This document shows positions 6,932-7,673 of a stretch of DNA of 7,673 nucleotides, piece by piece; position 1 is the first letter of the stretch; the number at the start of each line of letters is the position of its first letter. Both the position numbers and the translations under genes were made by a program. The notes beneath the pieces are model-generated. The model was not told the DNA's origin and made no database searches. It was given only the letters and a program-made list of their open reading frames with translations. Source of the DNA: Nocardioidaceae bacterium (GTDB taxonomy: Bacteria; Actinomycetota; Actinomycetes; Propionibacteriales; Nocardioidaceae); contig JACCUS010000201.1 of assembly GCA_013811715.1 (NCBI GenBank), positions 1-7,673 on the forward strand, in the 5' to 3' direction.

Positions 6932-7359
6932 GACGGGTCCCTGCCGATGACTGCGGCTCGGCGCATGTACTCGTACACCGCATCAAAGACGGGTGCGGTG
7001 ATTCTCAGTACCGCCGCATCGTCATACGCAACGGACAACGCACGCAGGATCACGTCGAAGCCGGCCGCCTCCGGCGCGTCGTATACGTCATCTTCCAGGT
7101 CGGCCTCGTGCACGATGCCAGCCATCCGCCACAACACCGGATCAACCAGCTCGTAACATCGCAAGAACGTCTCGAAGCTGCAGTCCCCGCCATGGTGTCC
7201 CAACTTCACACCGCGCATGTCGAACGGTGTTGCATCCCCGGGTACCTCACTGGGGTCGGCGACGAACACGAACTCCGCCGCGGGGTCGATGAACCGGCGG
7301 ACCAACCACGCGCACGCCGCGCGGTCGATATGAACACCGGCACGCGTCACCCACCTCAC
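6928..7359 (-). CDS. chrB: ChrB C-terminal domain protein (chromate resistance), separate ORF
   Basis: 143 residues matching the C-terminal domain of ChrB, a protein tied to chromate-dependent control of chrA. Motifs seen: WVTRAGVHIDRAACAWLVRR near the N-terminus with D12, R13 and C16; FIDPAAEFVFV; TPFDMRGVKLGHHGGDCSFE with H55, H56, C60 and E63; and GIVHEADLEDD with H84, E85 and D87. The conserved His/Cys/acidic residues could bind metal or oxyanion; that is inference. The start is GTG at 7359, overlapping the upstream stop as GTGA. GAGGAAGG lies 9 nt before the start. It ends in TGA overlapping the chrA TTG start. In many proteobacteria this domain is the second half of a ChrB of about 310 residues. 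Separate N- and C-terminal ChrB genes are known in Arthrobacter sp. FB24, so the split is probably natural rather than a broken gene. Confidence 0.9.
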   Translation of the reverse strand: MRWVTRAGVHIDRAACAWLVRRFIDPAAEFVFVADPSEVPGDATPFDMRGVKLGHHGGDCSFETFLRCYELVDPVLWRMAGIVHEADLEDDVYDAPEAAGFDVILRALSVAYDDAAVLRITAPVFDAVYEYMRRAAVIGRDPS

Positions 7360-7673
7360 GCGCCCACGCCTTCCTCACCACGAACATGCTCACGGCCAAG
7401 CGCAGTCACGGCTTGGCGGGCCTGCTCTCGCTGTGGAGGACGAAAGAAGTCGCGGCGCTCAACCCGCCGCAACTCCGCGCGCAACCGCCGCACCAAGGAC
7501 GAACGCTCCCGAGTTCCCTGGTGCTGGGCAGCCTCAGCCTCGTCGACGATCCCTGCATACTCGGCCGCCCGGGCAGTATCCATTGATCCGGCCACCGCAC
7601 TCTCCAAGGCCCGAGTCGACGGCCTGGCAAACCACACACCAGCCGAGCCACCCGCCTCGACGACATCCTCGGC
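7356..7673 (-). CDS. chrB: ChrB N-terminal domain protein, 5' end cut by the right edge
   Basis: Seen: 105 residues before the stop at 7356-7358, open to the window edge, so the true start lies outside. The visible part contains AEYAGIVDEAEAA, an Arg-rich helix (RRLRAELRRVERRDFF) and REQARQAVTALGREH. This matches the end of the ChrB N-terminal domain, where a basic helix is followed by DFF and a REQA helix. That domain is regarded as the regulatory, probably nucleic-acid-binding, part of ChrB. A GTG at 7637 is in frame but would remove conserved upstream sequence, so it is not favoured as the start. The stop overlaps the next start as GTGA, implying translational coupling with the C-terminal partner. 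The operon promoter is beyond the window. Confidence 0.8.
   Translation of the reverse strand, partial: AEDVVEAGGSAGVWFARPSTRALESAVAGSMDTARAAEYAGIVDEAEAAQHQGTRERSSLVRRLRAELRRVERRDFFRPPQREQARQAVTALGREHVRGEEGVGA

Noticed and set aside
6342..6986. Minus-strand open frame of 214 codons
   Set aside because: It is an alternative frame of chrA, crossing its start, and shows the Arg/Gly/Cys-rich look of shifted high-GC coding sequence. The chrA frame carries all the family motifs.
7340..7380. chrB as a frameshifted pseudogene
   Set aside because: Both halves have intact conserved ends, a good ribosome site precedes the second start, and the same split is known in another actinobacterium. I therefore treat it as two genes.

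Overview
The window is high-GC DNA with mostly G/C third codon positions, several GTG/TTG starts and families typical of soil or aquatic Actinomycetota (Nocardioides- or Intrasporangiaceae-like). The genus is inferred, not demonstrated. No tRNA, rRNA, CRISPR array, transposase or phage gene was seen.

Layout, left to right. (1) Minus strand, cut by the left edge: a family GH15 glucoamylase/trehalase-type enzyme, 539 residues visible, with both catalytic glutamates in view. (2) A 177-nt divergent intergenic region. (3) Plus strand: a beta-class carbonic anhydrase of the type represented by Mycobacterium tuberculosis Rv1284. (4) A 121-nt gap between convergent genes, filled by two strong hairpins that can serve as a bidirectional terminator. 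(5) Minus strand: a very large secreted M4 (thermolysin-family) metalloprotease, 983 codons, with signal peptide, FTP/PepSY-type propeptide, a catalytic domain interrupted by a PA domain, and a C-terminal beta-sandwich-like domain. (6) A 124-nt gap with a candidate promoter for the protease and an inverted repeat. (7) Minus strand, running off the right edge: a chromate-resistance operon read as chrB N-terminal part, chrB C-terminal part, then chrA. All three are chained by 4-nt stop/start overlaps (GTGA, TTGA).

The chr genes form one functional unit: ChrB-type proteins are linked to chromate sensing or regulation, and ChrA exports chromate. The carbonic anhydrase, the GH15 enzyme and the protease look like independent transcription units with no obvious shared pathway. 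I did not find a clearly new system. The most distinctive points are the PA domain inserted inside the M4 catalytic domain, the split and overlapping chrB genes, and the tandem hairpin structure with an alternative pairing arm between the carbonic anhydrase and protease genes.
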